Of a DNA stretch of 64,000 nt, positions 1-8,103 are shown one piece after another (position 1 is the stretch's first letter; each line of letters starts with the position of its first letter). The stretch lies in the NCBI GenBank assembly GCA_039888615.1, contig JBDQQS010000001.1; one strand, given 5' to 3'. The position numbers were made by a program, and so were the translations under genes. Under the pieces are notes generated by a model. The model did not search any database. It worked only from the letters and a program-made list of their open reading frames with translations, and was not told where the DNA came from. The stretch comes from Flavimaribacter sp039888615 (lineage in GTDB: Bacteria > Pseudomonadota > Alphaproteobacteria > Rhizobiales > Rhizobiaceae).

Positions 1-309
1 CCGCGTCCTGCGGTAAAGCGCGTCATGAATACGCCGCCACGTCCCGTCCCGGCAGAACCGTTTGAAATAGTAATGGACCGTGCTTTTCGGCGGAAAATCG
101 TGCGGCAGCAACGCCCATTGGCAACCCGATTGCAGCAGATAGAAGATGGCGTCCATTACGGAGCGCAGTGACGTCTTGCGCCTGCGACCCCGCTGTGGCT
201 GGGGCGGCATGAAGGGCTCGATCATGCTCCATTCCCGGTCAGTCAGGTCACTTGCATAACGCAGCCCGCTTCTGTCATGGTGACGGCGGGTGAAGGGTGT
301 CCAGGCCAT
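1..309 (-). mobile_element. IS5-family transposase, 5' part (runs off left edge)
   Basis: An open frame runs from ATG at 309 leftward to the window edge (103 codons, no stop). The protein starts MAWTPFTRRHHDRSG and contains DLTDREWSMIEPFMPP, a basic stretch RGRRRK, and YLLQSGCQWALLPHDFPP followed by a YYFKRF segment. This order is typical of the N-terminal DUF4096 region of IS5-group (IS427-like) DDE transposases. The catalytic DDE residues lie further downstream, outside the window, so activity cannot be judged. The terminal inverted repeat should lie somewhere in 310-363, but I could not fix it without the other end. It borders a second set of IS remnants at 868-921. Confidence 0.85.
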
Positions 310-363
310 TCGATCTCTCCGTATTTGTCGCAAAATACAAAGAATCTGATTGCCGCCCTTCAC

Positions 364-681
364 TCAACCCCCGAAACCGAACCGGCCATTCTTGGACAGA
401 CACTGAGCACCAGATCCAGGATCAAGCACCTCCACCGAACCATATGCATTGGTATTCACGACTGGATTGATCACCTTTCCGCTCTCGCGGTCGATAGTGA
501 ACTGTCCTTCCTTTGCCTGATCGGACCAAGGATGGCTCCATGGTGCAAGACTGCCGTTCTGATCTACTTCGAATATCCCGGTCAGCTCGCAGTAATAGGA
601 CGCCGAGCCAGCATAAGCAGGTAGATGTATTGTTGCGAGAATCCCTGCGGCTGGCAGTATGATGTGTACACGTTTAATCAT
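364..681 (-). CDS. small putative secreted protein, unknown function
   Basis: This 105-residue protein begins MIKRVHIILPAAGILATIHLPAYAG, a short basic N-terminus and hydrophobic core ending in a plausible signal-peptidase site (AYAG-SA). The mature part has one Cys pair candidate (YYCELTG near residue 32 and GAQCLSK near residue 95) and no domain I recognise. The start at 681 is preferred over an upstream in-frame start at 828 because the tandem operator-like palindromes at 711-760 would otherwise lie inside the coding region. Its C-terminus (NGRFGFGG) lies next to the IS5 end, so it may be truncated or replaced by IS-derived sequence. Confidence 0.45.
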   Translation of the reverse strand: MIKRVHIILPAAGILATIHLPAYAGSASYYCELTGIFEVDQNGSLAPWSHPWSDQAKEGQFTIDRESGKVINPVVNTNAYGSVEVLDPGSGAQCLSKNGRFGFGG

Positions 682-710
682 GTCAGCATCATGATCTTTG
701 AGTTGGAGGC

Positions 711-760
711 TGTAACCAAATTGGTTGCATACCACATACAATGTAACCAAAATGGTTTCA
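711..760. promoter_or_regulatory. tandem AACCAAnTTGGTT-type operators upstream of 681
   Basis: Two related inverted repeats are seen: TGTAACCAAATTGGTTGCAT at 711-730 and TGTAACCAAAATGGTTTCA at 742-760. Their starts are 31 bp apart, about three helical turns. The first holds a perfect AACCAA-A-TTGGTT palindrome. They sit 30-80 bp upstream of the start codon at 681 in an AT-rich stretch. Spaced palindromes of this type are typical of TetR-like repressor targets, but no cognate regulator lies next to them. Confidence 0.55.
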
Positions 761-867
761 AAACAAATATGAATTATAAGTAGAAACAAAAACAATATAT
801 TATACAATTTTATTTGTTGACACTCCATATTCCCCCGCTGAAATCATGCAGGGGTGGGTTTGAACAT

Positions 868-921
868 GGGTCAGTTCTCAGTGGAAAAATCGGGCTCTAC
901 CGGGTCAGTTCTCGGTGAAAA
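868..921 (+). repeat. IS21-like terminal direct repeats (remnant)
   Basis: Two near-identical copies are seen: GGGTCAGTTCTCAGTGGAAA beginning at 868 and GGGTCAGTTCTCGGTGAAAA beginning at 902, 34 bp apart. From memory of the family, multiple terminal repeats of this GGGTCAGTTCTC type mark the ends of IS21-family elements in Rhizobiales. No istA or istB gene is left in the window, so this is an orphan end. It directly abuts the dctM fragment that follows. Confidence 0.55.
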
Positions 922-946
922 TCAACAGCCGGGCCGAACGGTGACC

Positions 947-1228
947 CTGATGACTGGTCTGACCGAGTATCCGATACTCATCTTGCTGATGATCAATGTG
1001 GTGCTGCTCGTGCTCGGCATGATCATGATCATGGTGAATCTGGGTCTCGGTTTGTGCGCGCTACCCGTGGGAACATGCCTATTCGTCGGCTGTGCCGTTG
1101 GTAAACTGCCGATGGAGAAGGCGGTGCGGACAATCTGGCCGTTTTATCTGGCGATTCTCGTGGCGATGATGATGATCACATTCATTCCGGCAATTTCGCT
1201 CACACTACCGCGTCTGCTCGGGGTTTAG
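947..1228 (+). pseudogene. truncated, internally deleted TRAP large permease (dctM remnant)
   Basis: The open frame shows the C-terminal end of a DctM protein: YPILILLMINVVLLVLGM, then IMIMVNLGLGLCALPVGTCLF, and ending FIPAISLTLPRLLGV. In intact DctM about 30 residues (a DxxxIILIxTPIxLP-type helix and loop) separate the LGM and the IMIMVNLGLG segments. They are missing here, so there is an internal deletion as well as the 5' truncation. The deletion joins two short similar GGCATgATCATGATCATGG-like stretches, which suggests slippage or recombination. The frame in front derives from the IS21-like end. It is not expected to be functional. Confidence 0.75.
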
Positions 1229-1307
1229 GGGGCGGGCGTAGTGGCTAGATACACCCGTTCCGGACGTGTCATAACTCCCGAACGGATAGCCTCTTTGACA
1301 CTCCAGT

Positions 1308-1925
1308 CTAAACCGCCTTGTGAGCTAGAACTTTCTGAACTGAAGCCCGTTCGCGCATACGGTCGTTGTGGGAATAGCAATTCTTGAAATTTTCAAGAGC
1401 GAAACCTTCGCGCAGAGCTCGATCGAACACCCAGAAAAAATATGAGTCGCAGGCGGTGTAATGATCGAAAAACCAAATTCTATCCGCCAGTACTTCATCG
1501 ACAATGGAAAGTTGTTGAAAAAGCATGGCTTTCGCCTTTTCCCTGATGTCTGGGAAAGCGTTGTCGACTCCGCAAAACTTTGCTGTCTTGAAATGACGCG
1601 TAATGTGCGGGTGTATGCCTGAACCAAACCACCCCATGTGCGATATTGCGGTGGCGCGATCCCAGCGATCCGCCGGCAGCAGCCTTGCTTCCGGGTAAGT
1701 CTCGGCAATCCAGTATTGGATGGCGACAGTCTCGCTCAGGCCTTTGGCGTCACAGACCAAATAGGGTACTTTTTGCTTTGGATTGAGTGCTGAATATTCA
1801 GCGCTCAAGTGATCGTCTGTTTTCAAATTTACGATTTCAACTCCGAAATCCGCGCCAGCCTCCAGCAGCGAAATGTAACTTGCCGTCGAGCAGGCGCCGG
1901 GAGAATGGTAGAGTGTGATATCCAT
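1308..1925 (-). CDS. glutathione S-transferase (beta-class-like)
   Basis: This 205-residue GST begins MDITLYHSPGACS. Cys12 in the LYHSPGACS motif matches the active-site region of bacterial beta-class GSTs. A thioredoxin-like half contains NPKQKVPYLV (cis-Pro) and LSETVAIQYWIAETYP (the E-T glutathione-binding pair), followed by an all-helical half. The start at 1925 is chosen because GAGGAAATAC precedes ATG; an upstream TTG at 1937 lacks a good SD. It lies 20 bp downstream of the YciI-like gene, same strand, so the two are probably co-transcribed. Its role may be glutathione-dependent isomerisation or dehalogenation of a ring-cleavage product, which is inference. Confidence 0.85.
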   Translation of the reverse strand: MDITLYHSPGACSTASYISLLEAGADFGVEIVNLKTDDHLSAEYSALNPKQKVPYLVCDAKGLSETVAIQYWIAETYPEARLLPADRWDRATAISHMGWFGSGIHPHITRHFKTAKFCGVDNAFPDIREKAKAMLFQQLSIVDEVLADRIWFFDHYTACDSYFFWVFDRALREGFALENFKNCYSHNDRMRERASVQKVLAHKAV

Positions 1926-1945
1926 GTATTTCCTCAAATTCGATA

Positions 1946-2332
1946 CTAGCGGAGTTTTACTTTTCCAGTCGACAGCCCGGTCTCGATGTGAGGGGAACCT
2001 TCATTGACCAGCCAGCGACGAACTGAAAATGTTCGGCCTCCCTTGGCATGCATCGGATCAGCTTCAGCAATTTGCCGAGCTTCTTCAATAGAATTCGCTC
2101 GGTAAACAATCAGTCCGGCGCCGCTCATCTCATCACCTGCCTCATCCGACAGCGGACCAGCAAGAAATAGTACGCCTTCAGTTTCGAGTTTGGTCTGGTA
2201 GGCGAGATGGTCTGGCAGAATCTTCCGCATTGCCTCCGGTGTATCCGACGGAATAGTGGAAATCACAAACAGCTCAAGCGCCAGGGAGCCGCGTTCAGCA
2301 GCTTCGCGTTTGTAGTCAGCCCATTTTGGCAT
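1946..2332 (-). CDS. YciI-like protein
   Basis: This 128-residue protein matches the YCII-related fold. It has LPDHLAYQTKLE (the Asp-His pair seen in the family's putative active site), EGVLFLAGPLSDEAG, then GAGLIVYRANSIEEARQIAEADPMHAKG, and the terminal beta strand around RRW. Members are small dimeric alpha-beta barrel-like proteins, some acting as dehydrochlorinases or muconolactone isomerase relatives. The gene is first in a minus-strand pair with the GST and is divergent from the nitroreductase at 2475. An operator-like palindrome lies between them at 2385-2404. Confidence 0.8.
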   Translation of the reverse strand: MPKWADYKREAAERGSLALELFVISTIPSDTPEAMRKILPDHLAYQTKLETEGVLFLAGPLSDEAGDEMSGAGLIVYRANSIEEARQIAEADPMHAKGGRTFSVRRWLVNEGSPHIETGLSTGKVKLR

Positions 2333-2384
2333 GGTCTATCTCCTCCTCCTGTCGGGACTATACTGCGGGTGTGAAACGATCGCA

Positions 2385-2404
2385 AATAAATATCGATAAT
2401 TATT
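2385..2404. promoter_or_regulatory. TATCGATA-centred palindrome in divergent promoter
   Basis: The sequence AATAAATATCGATAATTATT is an inverted repeat with one mismatched pair around a central TATCGATA. It lies in the 142-bp region between the divergent YciI-like (2332) and nitroreductase (2475) genes. Close relatives are found at 9503, 9679 and 11217, each in a promoter region of the same neighbourhood. The likely binding protein is the GntR regulator at 7308-8045 (inference). Confidence 0.6.
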
Positions 2405-2474
2405 GACGCAACATCATAAATATGGGTATTTCTAATCAACGGCGCAGGATAGCGCCGAAGAGGATTTCCACTGC

Positions 2475-3143
2475 ATGACGACGAACGCAACTGTTGAAAA
2501 GCTTGGGGACCTGCGGACGCAGGCGCAGGAGGAGGTGAGTGATTTGCGTTCCCAAATAGCGCAGCTAGATCAGAAGTCTCTCGATTTGATACTGACAAAA
2601 GCGCGTTCGCATTACGCCTGGAAAGACAGGCCGGTAACCGACGATCAAATTCACCGGATGTATGAAATCGTCAAGATGGGTTCGACGAGCATGAACTCCT
2701 GTCCGGCCCGATTTGTCTGGGTTCGTAGCGAAGCCGGCAAGGAACGTCTCGTCAAATCGCTGAAGCCGAAGAATGTACCCAAAGTTCTTGCAGCTCCGGT
2801 CACCGTCATCGTCGCGTACGACTTGGATTTCTGGAAGGAGTTGCCAAAGCTGTTTCCTCATGAGGACCGGAGGCATCTCTTCGAGGGATATCCTGAGTAT
2901 ACTCTGGACACCGCATACCGGAATTCCACGCTGCAAGGCGGCTATCTGATGATAGCTGCCAGGGCCATCGGTCTGGATGTCGGGGCGATGTCAGGATTTT
3001 CCAACAAGTTTGTCGATGAGGAGTTCTTCGAAGGCACAACGCTGAGATCGAATTTTCTGGTCAATATCGGTCACGCGGACGAAAGCGCTCTGTTTCAGCG
3101 TTTGCCCCGTTTTGAATTCGATGATGTGTGCAGCTTTGCCTGA
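2475..3143 (+). CDS. RutE/HadB-like nitroreductase-family protein
   Basis: This 222-residue flavoprotein belongs to the NADPH/FMN nitroreductase family, RutE (malonic semialdehyde reductase) branch. Visible family segments are WKDRPVTDDQIHRMYEIVKMG, STSMNSCPARFVWVRSEAGKE, AAPVTVIVAYDLDFW, and RNSTLQGGYLMIAARAIGLDVGAMSGF. A 28-residue N-terminal extension with QEEVSDLRSQIAQLDQ has coiled-coil character. It heads a plus-strand operon with the TRAP transporter and ring-cleavage dioxygenase. A reductive step on an aldehyde or quinone produced from an aromatic compound is plausible but not shown. Confidence 0.85.
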   Translation: MTTNATVEKLGDLRTQAQEEVSDLRSQIAQLDQKSLDLILTKARSHYAWKDRPVTDDQIHRMYEIVKMGSTSMNSCPARFVWVRSEAGKERLVKSLKPKNVPKVLAAPVTVIVAYDLDFWKELPKLFPHEDRRHLFEGYPEYTLDTAYRNSTLQGGYLMIAARAIGLDVGAMSGFSNKFVDEEFFEGTTLRSNFLVNIGHADESALFQRLPRFEFDDVCSFA

Positions 3144-3298
3144 GAATGATGCGATGCGCCAAGGATGGAGACGCGCGCGAGGCAGCAGGTTTGACGCGAT
3201 CACGCGGTGGGGAGCATCGGTTATATTTCGTGGACGGAGCGTCAGCCCGTCTGACAAGATGGGCCGGCAGGAGGCCGGTCGCAATAGTGGAGGAAGCT

Positions 3299-4387
3299 AT
3301 GAGCAGACTATACCGTAGAACCCTGTTGGCGGCGTTTGCCGCTGGAGGGTTGATGTCAGCCGCGACGATTTCATCCGTCTCGGCGACGGAAACCATCAAG
3401 ATGATTGCCATTGACGGTTATCCGGAACGTTCCATGTGGGTCCAGGAGTTCGCCAATTTCTTCATCCCGCGTGTGGATGAGGAACTGGCGCGCACTGGCA
3501 ATTACAAGATCGAATGGCAGCAGGCTTATGGCGGCCAGATCGTGAAGCCGCGCGGAGTGTTGGAAGGCATCAAGCTGGGCCTCGGCGATATTGGCATCGT
3601 TACGACGATTTTCCACAATTCCGCACTTCCGAGCCAGGCGATATCGGCTGCGACTCCGATGATTTCGTCGGATGCGCGGATTGTTGCAAAAGCGGTCGAC
3701 GAGATTGCCAAGGAATACCCGCAGATGCAGGCGGAGTTTACTGCCGAGGACCAGGTGTACCTGGCGACCGGCGTCGTCCTCGACAGCTATCAGATCTTTA
3801 CCAAGGATCCGGTCACTTCACTCAACCAGCTGTCTGGCCTCAAGATCGCGGGAGCCGGATACAATCTGCGATATCTGGAGGGACTGGACGGTGTCGCCGG
3901 CGTTCGCGGCGGACTGCCGAATTTTTACAACATGATCGACACCGGCGTCGTACAGGCGGCCATGCTGTGGCCTGAAGCGGCGATGACATACAAGATCCAC
4001 GAAGTTGCGCCCAATATGCTCAAGGTCGATCTAGGCGCCGTCAACACAAAGACGGTGACGATCAACAAGGCCGTCTGGGATAAGCTTCCGGACGAGGTGA
4101 AGGACGTTCTTCAGGCAGTTGCTGTCGAGTATCGCGACCAGGTCGCAAAGGTCGCAATGGACGAAGCAGCGTCATCACTTGAGGCCTTCCAGGCTGCAGG
4201 CGGCACAGTCACCGTCATTGCCGAGGATCAGCGTTCAGCATGGGCGGACGCCATGCCGAACATTGCCCAGGAGTGGGCGGCGGCGCTCGACAAAAAAGGC
4301 GCTCCAGGTACGGCGATGCTGGGGTCCTACGTTCAGAAGCTGAAAGACGCCGGCGCGGTGCCGGTGCGCGACTGGACAAAGAACTAG
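3299..4387 (+). CDS. TRAP transporter substrate-binding protein (DctP family)
   Basis: This 362-residue periplasmic protein starts MSRLYRRTLLAAFAAGG with a signal peptide cleaved near SVSA-TETIK. The body shows the DctP fold, with ASGG-like binding regions replaced by WQQAYGGQIVKPRGVLEGIKLGLGDIG, LNQLSGLKIAGAG, and a late KAVWDKLPDEVKDVLQ helix, which is typical. ATG at 3299 is preferred because AGTGGAGGAAGCT precedes it; the frame upstream to 3128 overlaps the previous gene. It is followed by its own DctQ and DctM. The neighbouring intradiol dioxygenase suggests an aromatic acid or related carboxylate as ligand (inference). Confidence 0.9.
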   Translation: MSRLYRRTLLAAFAAGGLMSAATISSVSATETIKMIAIDGYPERSMWVQEFANFFIPRVDEELARTGNYKIEWQQAYGGQIVKPRGVLEGIKLGLGDIGIVTTIFHNSALPSQAISAATPMISSDARIVAKAVDEIAKEYPQMQAEFTAEDQVYLATGVVLDSYQIFTKDPVTSLNQLSGLKIAGAGYNLRYLEGLDGVAGVRGGLPNFYNMIDTGVVQAAMLWPEAAMTYKIHEVAPNMLKVDLGAVNTKTVTINKAVWDKLPDEVKDVLQAVAVEYRDQVAKVAMDEAASSLEAFQAAGGTVTVIAEDQRSAWADAMPNIAQEWAAALDKKGAPGTAMLGSYVQKLKDAGAVPVRDWTKN

Positions 4388-4410
4388 ATCGCTCCGGGGC
4401 AGCCCTTTCC

Positions 4411-5076
4411 ATGATCAATAATTCCCATAACAGGGTTGCCCCGCCACTTTCCGGGGTTATGCGCTCCATTGCTATCGGCGCAAATGCGATCGGTACATTG
4501 ATGGTTCTGCTTCTCGTATTCGCCATGAACCTCGATGTCGTGGCGCGCAATGGATTCAATTCTCCCTATCCGGGCGTTGTCGAGATTGTCGTTTTTTCGA
4601 TGATCCTGATCGTTTTTCTGCAATTGCCGGATGTCGTGCGGGTCAACCGGCTTACCCGATCAGATGGGTTTCTGATCATCCTCGCCGGAAGAAATCCCGG
4701 CTTGGCTAGGGCTCTTTCAAGGCTTGTAGACGCTCTCGCTATGATCGTCATGGGCATGATCACCTATGCAGTCTGGCCGGAGCTAGTCGAATCCCTCGAA
4801 TCTTGCCACTATTTCAGCCAGCCGGAATTCGGACCTCCGCCTACCGGAAATCTGTTTACGGATCTGCGAGAGGCGACCGCGCGCTGTCACTATTTTGGCA
4901 CGTTGGGAGTTTTCACGCTGCCCTGGTGGCCAGCACATCTGGCGATAACCTTTGGCGCTGTCATGTGCACATCGCTGTATTTCCTCAAGACCCTGTTCGG
5001 CGACGGCCATGAGAATCCGACATCGGACTCCAGCCTTGATGAACAGATCGAGAAAGAGCGCGAGGCCGGGCAATGA
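4411..5076 (+). CDS. dctQ: TRAP transporter small permease with Cys-containing loop (DctQ family)
   Basis: This 221-residue membrane protein has four hydrophobic segments at about 21-45, 56-75, 104-123 and 167-193, as expected for DctQ. The loop between segments three and four is unusually long (about 40 residues) and carries Cys132 and Cys159 in matching SCHYF and RCHYF contexts, which could form a periplasmic disulfide. The start at 4411 follows the SBP by 23 bp, with only a weak SD; ATG at 4459 is an alternative. Its stop overlaps the dctM start (ATGA), so the two are translationally coupled. Confidence 0.85.
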   Translation: MINNSHNRVAPPLSGVMRSIAIGANAIGTLMVLLLVFAMNLDVVARNGFNSPYPGVVEIVVFSMILIVFLQLPDVVRVNRLTRSDGFLIILAGRNPGLARALSRLVDALAMIVMGMITYAVWPELVESLESCHYFSQPEFGPPPTGNLFTDLREATARCHYFGTLGVFTLPWWPAHLAITFGAVMCTSLYFLKTLFGDGHENPTSDSSLDEQIEKEREAGQ

Positions 5077-6386
5077 GTCCGGTCGAGATCGGCGCTCTGT
5101 CAGTTGTCGCGATAGTCGCCCTGATCTATCTCGGCGTCTACATTCCTGTCGCCCTTGCGAGTGTTTCCTTCGTGACGATTTGGCTTGTGAGCGACAGGCC
5201 GATTCTCGCCGTCAACTTTCTTCGTACGGCGGTTGTCGATAGCGTAACCGAGTATGAGTTTGCGACCATACCGCTCTTTACATTCATGGGACTTCTGGTC
5301 TCGAAAGCAGGTATCGGGACCGACATCTACCAGGTGATGAACCAGCTGTTCCGCTCGATTAGAGGCGGCATTGGAATGGCGACGGTGGGGGCGAACGCGG
5401 TTTTCGCGGCGGTGACCGGGTCATCAATTGCCTCCGCCTCCGTCTTCGCACGCGTCTCGGTGCCCGAGATGCTCAAACTCGATTACAATCGTCGCTTTGC
5501 TGTCGGCGTTGTCGCCGGCTCTTCCGTGCTTGGCATGATTATCCCGCCAAGCGCCATGCTGATCATCTATTCCTTTGTGGCCGAGGTCTCCATTGGCCAT
5601 ATGTTCATCGCAGGAATCATTCCCGGCGTTATCCTTGCAGGCGCTTTTATCATCCAGATCGCATTGATGGGCCGTTTCATCCCGGGCGCAGTAGGTGGCA
5701 GGACGCTGGAAACGCCCAAGCATGAAATGCTGGGCGTTCCCCAACTTCTAGCCTATACGCTGCCGATCGGAGCCCTGATATTTGTCGTGCTCGGAGGTAT
5801 TTACACAGGATGGATGACGCCTGTGGAGGCGGGCGCGGTCGGCTCAGCCATGGCGATAGCGATTGCCGCCGGACGTCGACGCATGACGCTGAGAGGCTTC
5901 TGGGAGGCATTGCTCGAGACCGGGCACATAACCGCTGCAATCCTGTTCCTCATCACCACGGCATCGCTTTATGCGCGCATGCTGGGCTATGTCGACCTGC
6001 CGAACGAACTGCGCTTCTTTCTGGAGGCGCAGGACTTGAGTTTTGTCTGGATTATGGTTGGATACGTGATCCTGATGCTGTTTCTCGGGACACTGCTCGA
6101 CACGGCCTCGATCATACTTATCGTTGTTCCGCTCTTCATCGGCATCATCGAAGAGCTGAACATGAGCTTGATCTGGTTTGGAATTGTTACCGTCATCGGC
6201 GCCGAAATCGGTCTGCTGACTCCGCCTCTCGGAATTTCATGCTTCGTGATCAAGGCGACGCTGAATGACGATCGCATTTCCCTCAAGGATGTGTTCTTGG
6301 GAGCCTTCCCCTTTGCGTGCGTGATGTTGGTCGTGCTTATCCTGCTGATTCGCTTCCCGGAACTGTCGATCTGGCTGCTGCAATGA
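5073..6386 (+). CDS. dctM: TRAP transporter large permease (DctM family)
   Basis: This 437-residue protein is almost entirely hydrophobic helices. It has the DctM hallmarks: IPLFTFMGLLVSKAGIG, GGIGMATVGANAVFAAVTGSS, GSSVLGMIIPPSAMLIIYSFVAEVSIG, GWMTPVEAGAVGS, and ITPPLG-type LLTPPLGISCFVIK near the C-terminus. It forms the sodium-coupled translocation subunit with the DctP and DctQ proteins encoded immediately upstream. It starts inside the dctQ stop (ATGA). The dioxygenase gene follows after 16 bp. Confidence 0.93.
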   Translation: MSPVEIGALSVVAIVALIYLGVYIPVALASVSFVTIWLVSDRPILAVNFLRTAVVDSVTEYEFATIPLFTFMGLLVSKAGIGTDIYQVMNQLFRSIRGGIGMATVGANAVFAAVTGSSIASASVFARVSVPEMLKLDYNRRFAVGVVAGSSVLGMIIPPSAMLIIYSFVAEVSIGHMFIAGIIPGVILAGAFIIQIALMGRFIPGAVGGRTLETPKHEMLGVPQLLAYTLPIGALIFVVLGGIYTGWMTPVEAGAVGSAMAIAIAAGRRRMTLRGFWEALLETGHITAAILFLITTASLYARMLGYVDLPNELRFFLEAQDLSFVWIMVGYVILMLFLGTLLDTASIILIVVPLFIGIIEELNMSLIWFGIVTVIGAEIGLLTPPLGISCFVIKATLNDDRISLKDVFLGAFPFACVMLVVLILLIRFPELSIWLLQ

Positions 6387-6402
6387 TTATGGGAGTTGCA
6401 TT

Positions 6403-7272
6403 ATGAGAAACGTCACCAAAGACAATATTACGCAGACCTTTCTGGAGTATTGCGGTCCGGATACGCCGCCCCGCTTACGTGAACTTCTGACCAGCCTTGC
6501 GAGCCATGCCCACTCCTTTATCCGTGAAACCGGCCTGACGCATGCCGAATGGCAATACGCCATCGAGTTTTTGACCCGCGCCGGCGAGATCACTGATCCG
6601 GAGCGCAATGAGTTTGTGCTCATTTCCGACGTGCTCGGGCTGTCCTCGCTGGTCGATATGGTAGGGACCGTACCTGGCGCAACCCCATCGAGCGTGCTAG
6701 GGCCATTTCATATACTCGGAGCGCCTCCGCTGGATTATGGCGGTGATCTTAAGCAGGACAATGACGGAGCGACTGTCGTCGTGAAAGGGCGTGTGAGGAA
6801 CATGGAAGGTAATCCGGTTCCACAGGCCGAGATCGAAATCTGGCAGACTGCAGACAATGGACTGTATTCAAATCAAGACGAGACTCAGCCGGAATACAAT
6901 CTCAGAGCCCGGTTGAAGGCAGATCAGGATGGAAAATACGGCTTCACCACGATCCGCCCGGCGCCCTACACCGTTCCGGATGATGGGCCGGTTGGCGATC
7001 TCCTGCGCGCTACTGGTCGACGTCCTTGGCGCCCCTCGCATCTGCATTTCACAGTCATGGCCCCGGGCTACCGCGATCTCGTCACGGAAGTCTTCCCCAG
7101 CGATGACCCGTATCTCGATGAGGATCCGGTCTTTGGCGTGCGCGAGGATCTGATCATGCGCTATGTGCAAGAGGACAATCCCGACTCGGTCGAGGACAAT
7201 TTTAAGGCAAAGGAACGACTGACGTCGCCCTTTTTCACTGTTGATTTCGATTTCGTCCTTGCCCGAGAATAG
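6403..7272 (+). CDS. intradiol ring-cleavage dioxygenase, hydroxyquinol/catechol 1,2-dioxygenase type
   Basis: This 289-residue protein has an N-terminal helical dimerisation domain (1-100) and the catalytic beta domain. The Fe(III) ligands are Tyr155 (GLYSNQD), Tyr189 (APYTVPDDGP), His213 and His215 (RPSHLHF), so all four are present. The SVLGPFHILGAP motif and the substitution pattern around VPDDGPVGDLL fit hydroxyquinol or chlorocatechol dioxygenases better than plain catechol enzymes. The product would be a (hydroxy)muconate or maleylacetate. It is the last gene of the TRAP operon, after a 16-bp gap with SD GGGAG. No maleylacetate reductase is present in the window. Confidence 0.88.
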   Translation: MRNVTKDNITQTFLEYCGPDTPPRLRELLTSLASHAHSFIRETGLTHAEWQYAIEFLTRAGEITDPERNEFVLISDVLGLSSLVDMVGTVPGATPSSVLGPFHILGAPPLDYGGDLKQDNDGATVVVKGRVRNMEGNPVPQAEIEIWQTADNGLYSNQDETQPEYNLRARLKADQDGKYGFTTIRPAPYTVPDDGPVGDLLRATGRRPWRPSHLHFTVMAPGYRDLVTEVFPSDDPYLDEDPVFGVREDLIMRYVQEDNPDSVEDNFKAKERLTSPFFTVDFDFVLARE

Positions 7273-7307
7273 AGGTTCGAAACCTCAAGCGGCGGCTTTG
7301 ACGCCCG

Positions 7308-8045
7308 CTATTCGCGTACCGCCTGTGTGAACTGATTTTTGAGAAAATCACCGGTATTGGTGTAATGTGCGGTCAGCAGCTTTGTAGCCAGTTCTTCATC
7401 GCGCGCTAGCGCTGCGTCGACGATAGCGCCATGCTCCGCTGTGATGTCGCGTGACGGGTAAGCTATCTTTCCAGCAAGCTGTCGATAGCGTATGTTCTGA
7501 TCGTAGAGCTGATCGCAAAACTGCATGAGATACGAGGAACCGCAAGCAGAGATCAGTGTCATATGGAAATGTTTATGTCGCTTTTCCCATTCCTGGTTTG
7601 CAATGAAATGATCGCCGGAATCGGAACGCGGAACACGTGTCAGGCGGTAAGCCGCCAAGACGACTTTCTCCTCCCAATTGCTCAGACCGTTGCGTATTGA
7701 TTCTCGTAGAGCCGTGCCCTCGAGCCAGCAACGCGTCTTGAGCAATTCGTCGAACTCCTCCGCGCTGACTTCAGCAACTTTGAAGCCGCGCTGGTCAATT
7801 CGTTCAACGAAATAGTTTGAAGTCAGAAGGCTGAGAGCTTCTCGGATAGGGCTGGAACCTACACTATAACTTTTACGCAACTCCTCGATCTTGAGTTTTT
7901 GGCCAGGTTTCAACTTTCCTGAAATAATGTCGTCGCGTAGCCGGACATAGGCCTGTCTCGTGATGGATCCGGTACTTGATTTATTCTCGTCCGCCGCCTC
8001 CGCCAGATCGTCGCGAAACGTACCCGTATCGTTCTTGATGTCCAT
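7308..8045 (-). CDS. GntR-family regulator, FCD type
   Basis: This 245-residue repressor-type protein has an N-terminal winged helix (about 28-95; ITRQAYVRLRDDIISGKLKPGQKLKIEELRK and SSPIREALSLLTS) and a C-terminal all-helical FCD ligand domain. The domain includes HFHMTLISACGS and TAEHGAIVDAALARDEELATKLLTAH, whose His residues usually bind a metal and a carboxylate effector. It lies 58 bp downstream of malonyl-CoA decarboxylase on the same strand and converges with the dioxygenase gene. It is the best candidate to bind the TATCGATA palindromes at 2385, 9503, 9679 and 11217. That link is inference. Confidence 0.88.
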   Translation of the reverse strand: MDIKNDTGTFRDDLAEAADENKSSTGSITRQAYVRLRDDIISGKLKPGQKLKIEELRKSYSVGSSPIREALSLLTSNYFVERIDQRGFKVAEVSAEEFDELLKTRCWLEGTALRESIRNGLSNWEEKVVLAAYRLTRVPRSDSGDHFIANQEWEKRHKHFHMTLISACGSSYLMQFCDQLYDQNIRYRQLAGKIAYPSRDITAEHGAIVDAALARDEELATKLLTAHYTNTGDFLKNQFTQAVRE

Positions 8046-8103
8046 TACTTCGTTTGTTCCGATTTACATGTTTGCAAACGTATCCAGGCTCCGCCGATTC
8101 CTT

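Noticed and set aside
277..624. 115-codon plus-strand frame over the small secreted protein
   Set aside because: It has no signal or domain. The minus-strand frame has a convincing signal peptide and upstream operators.
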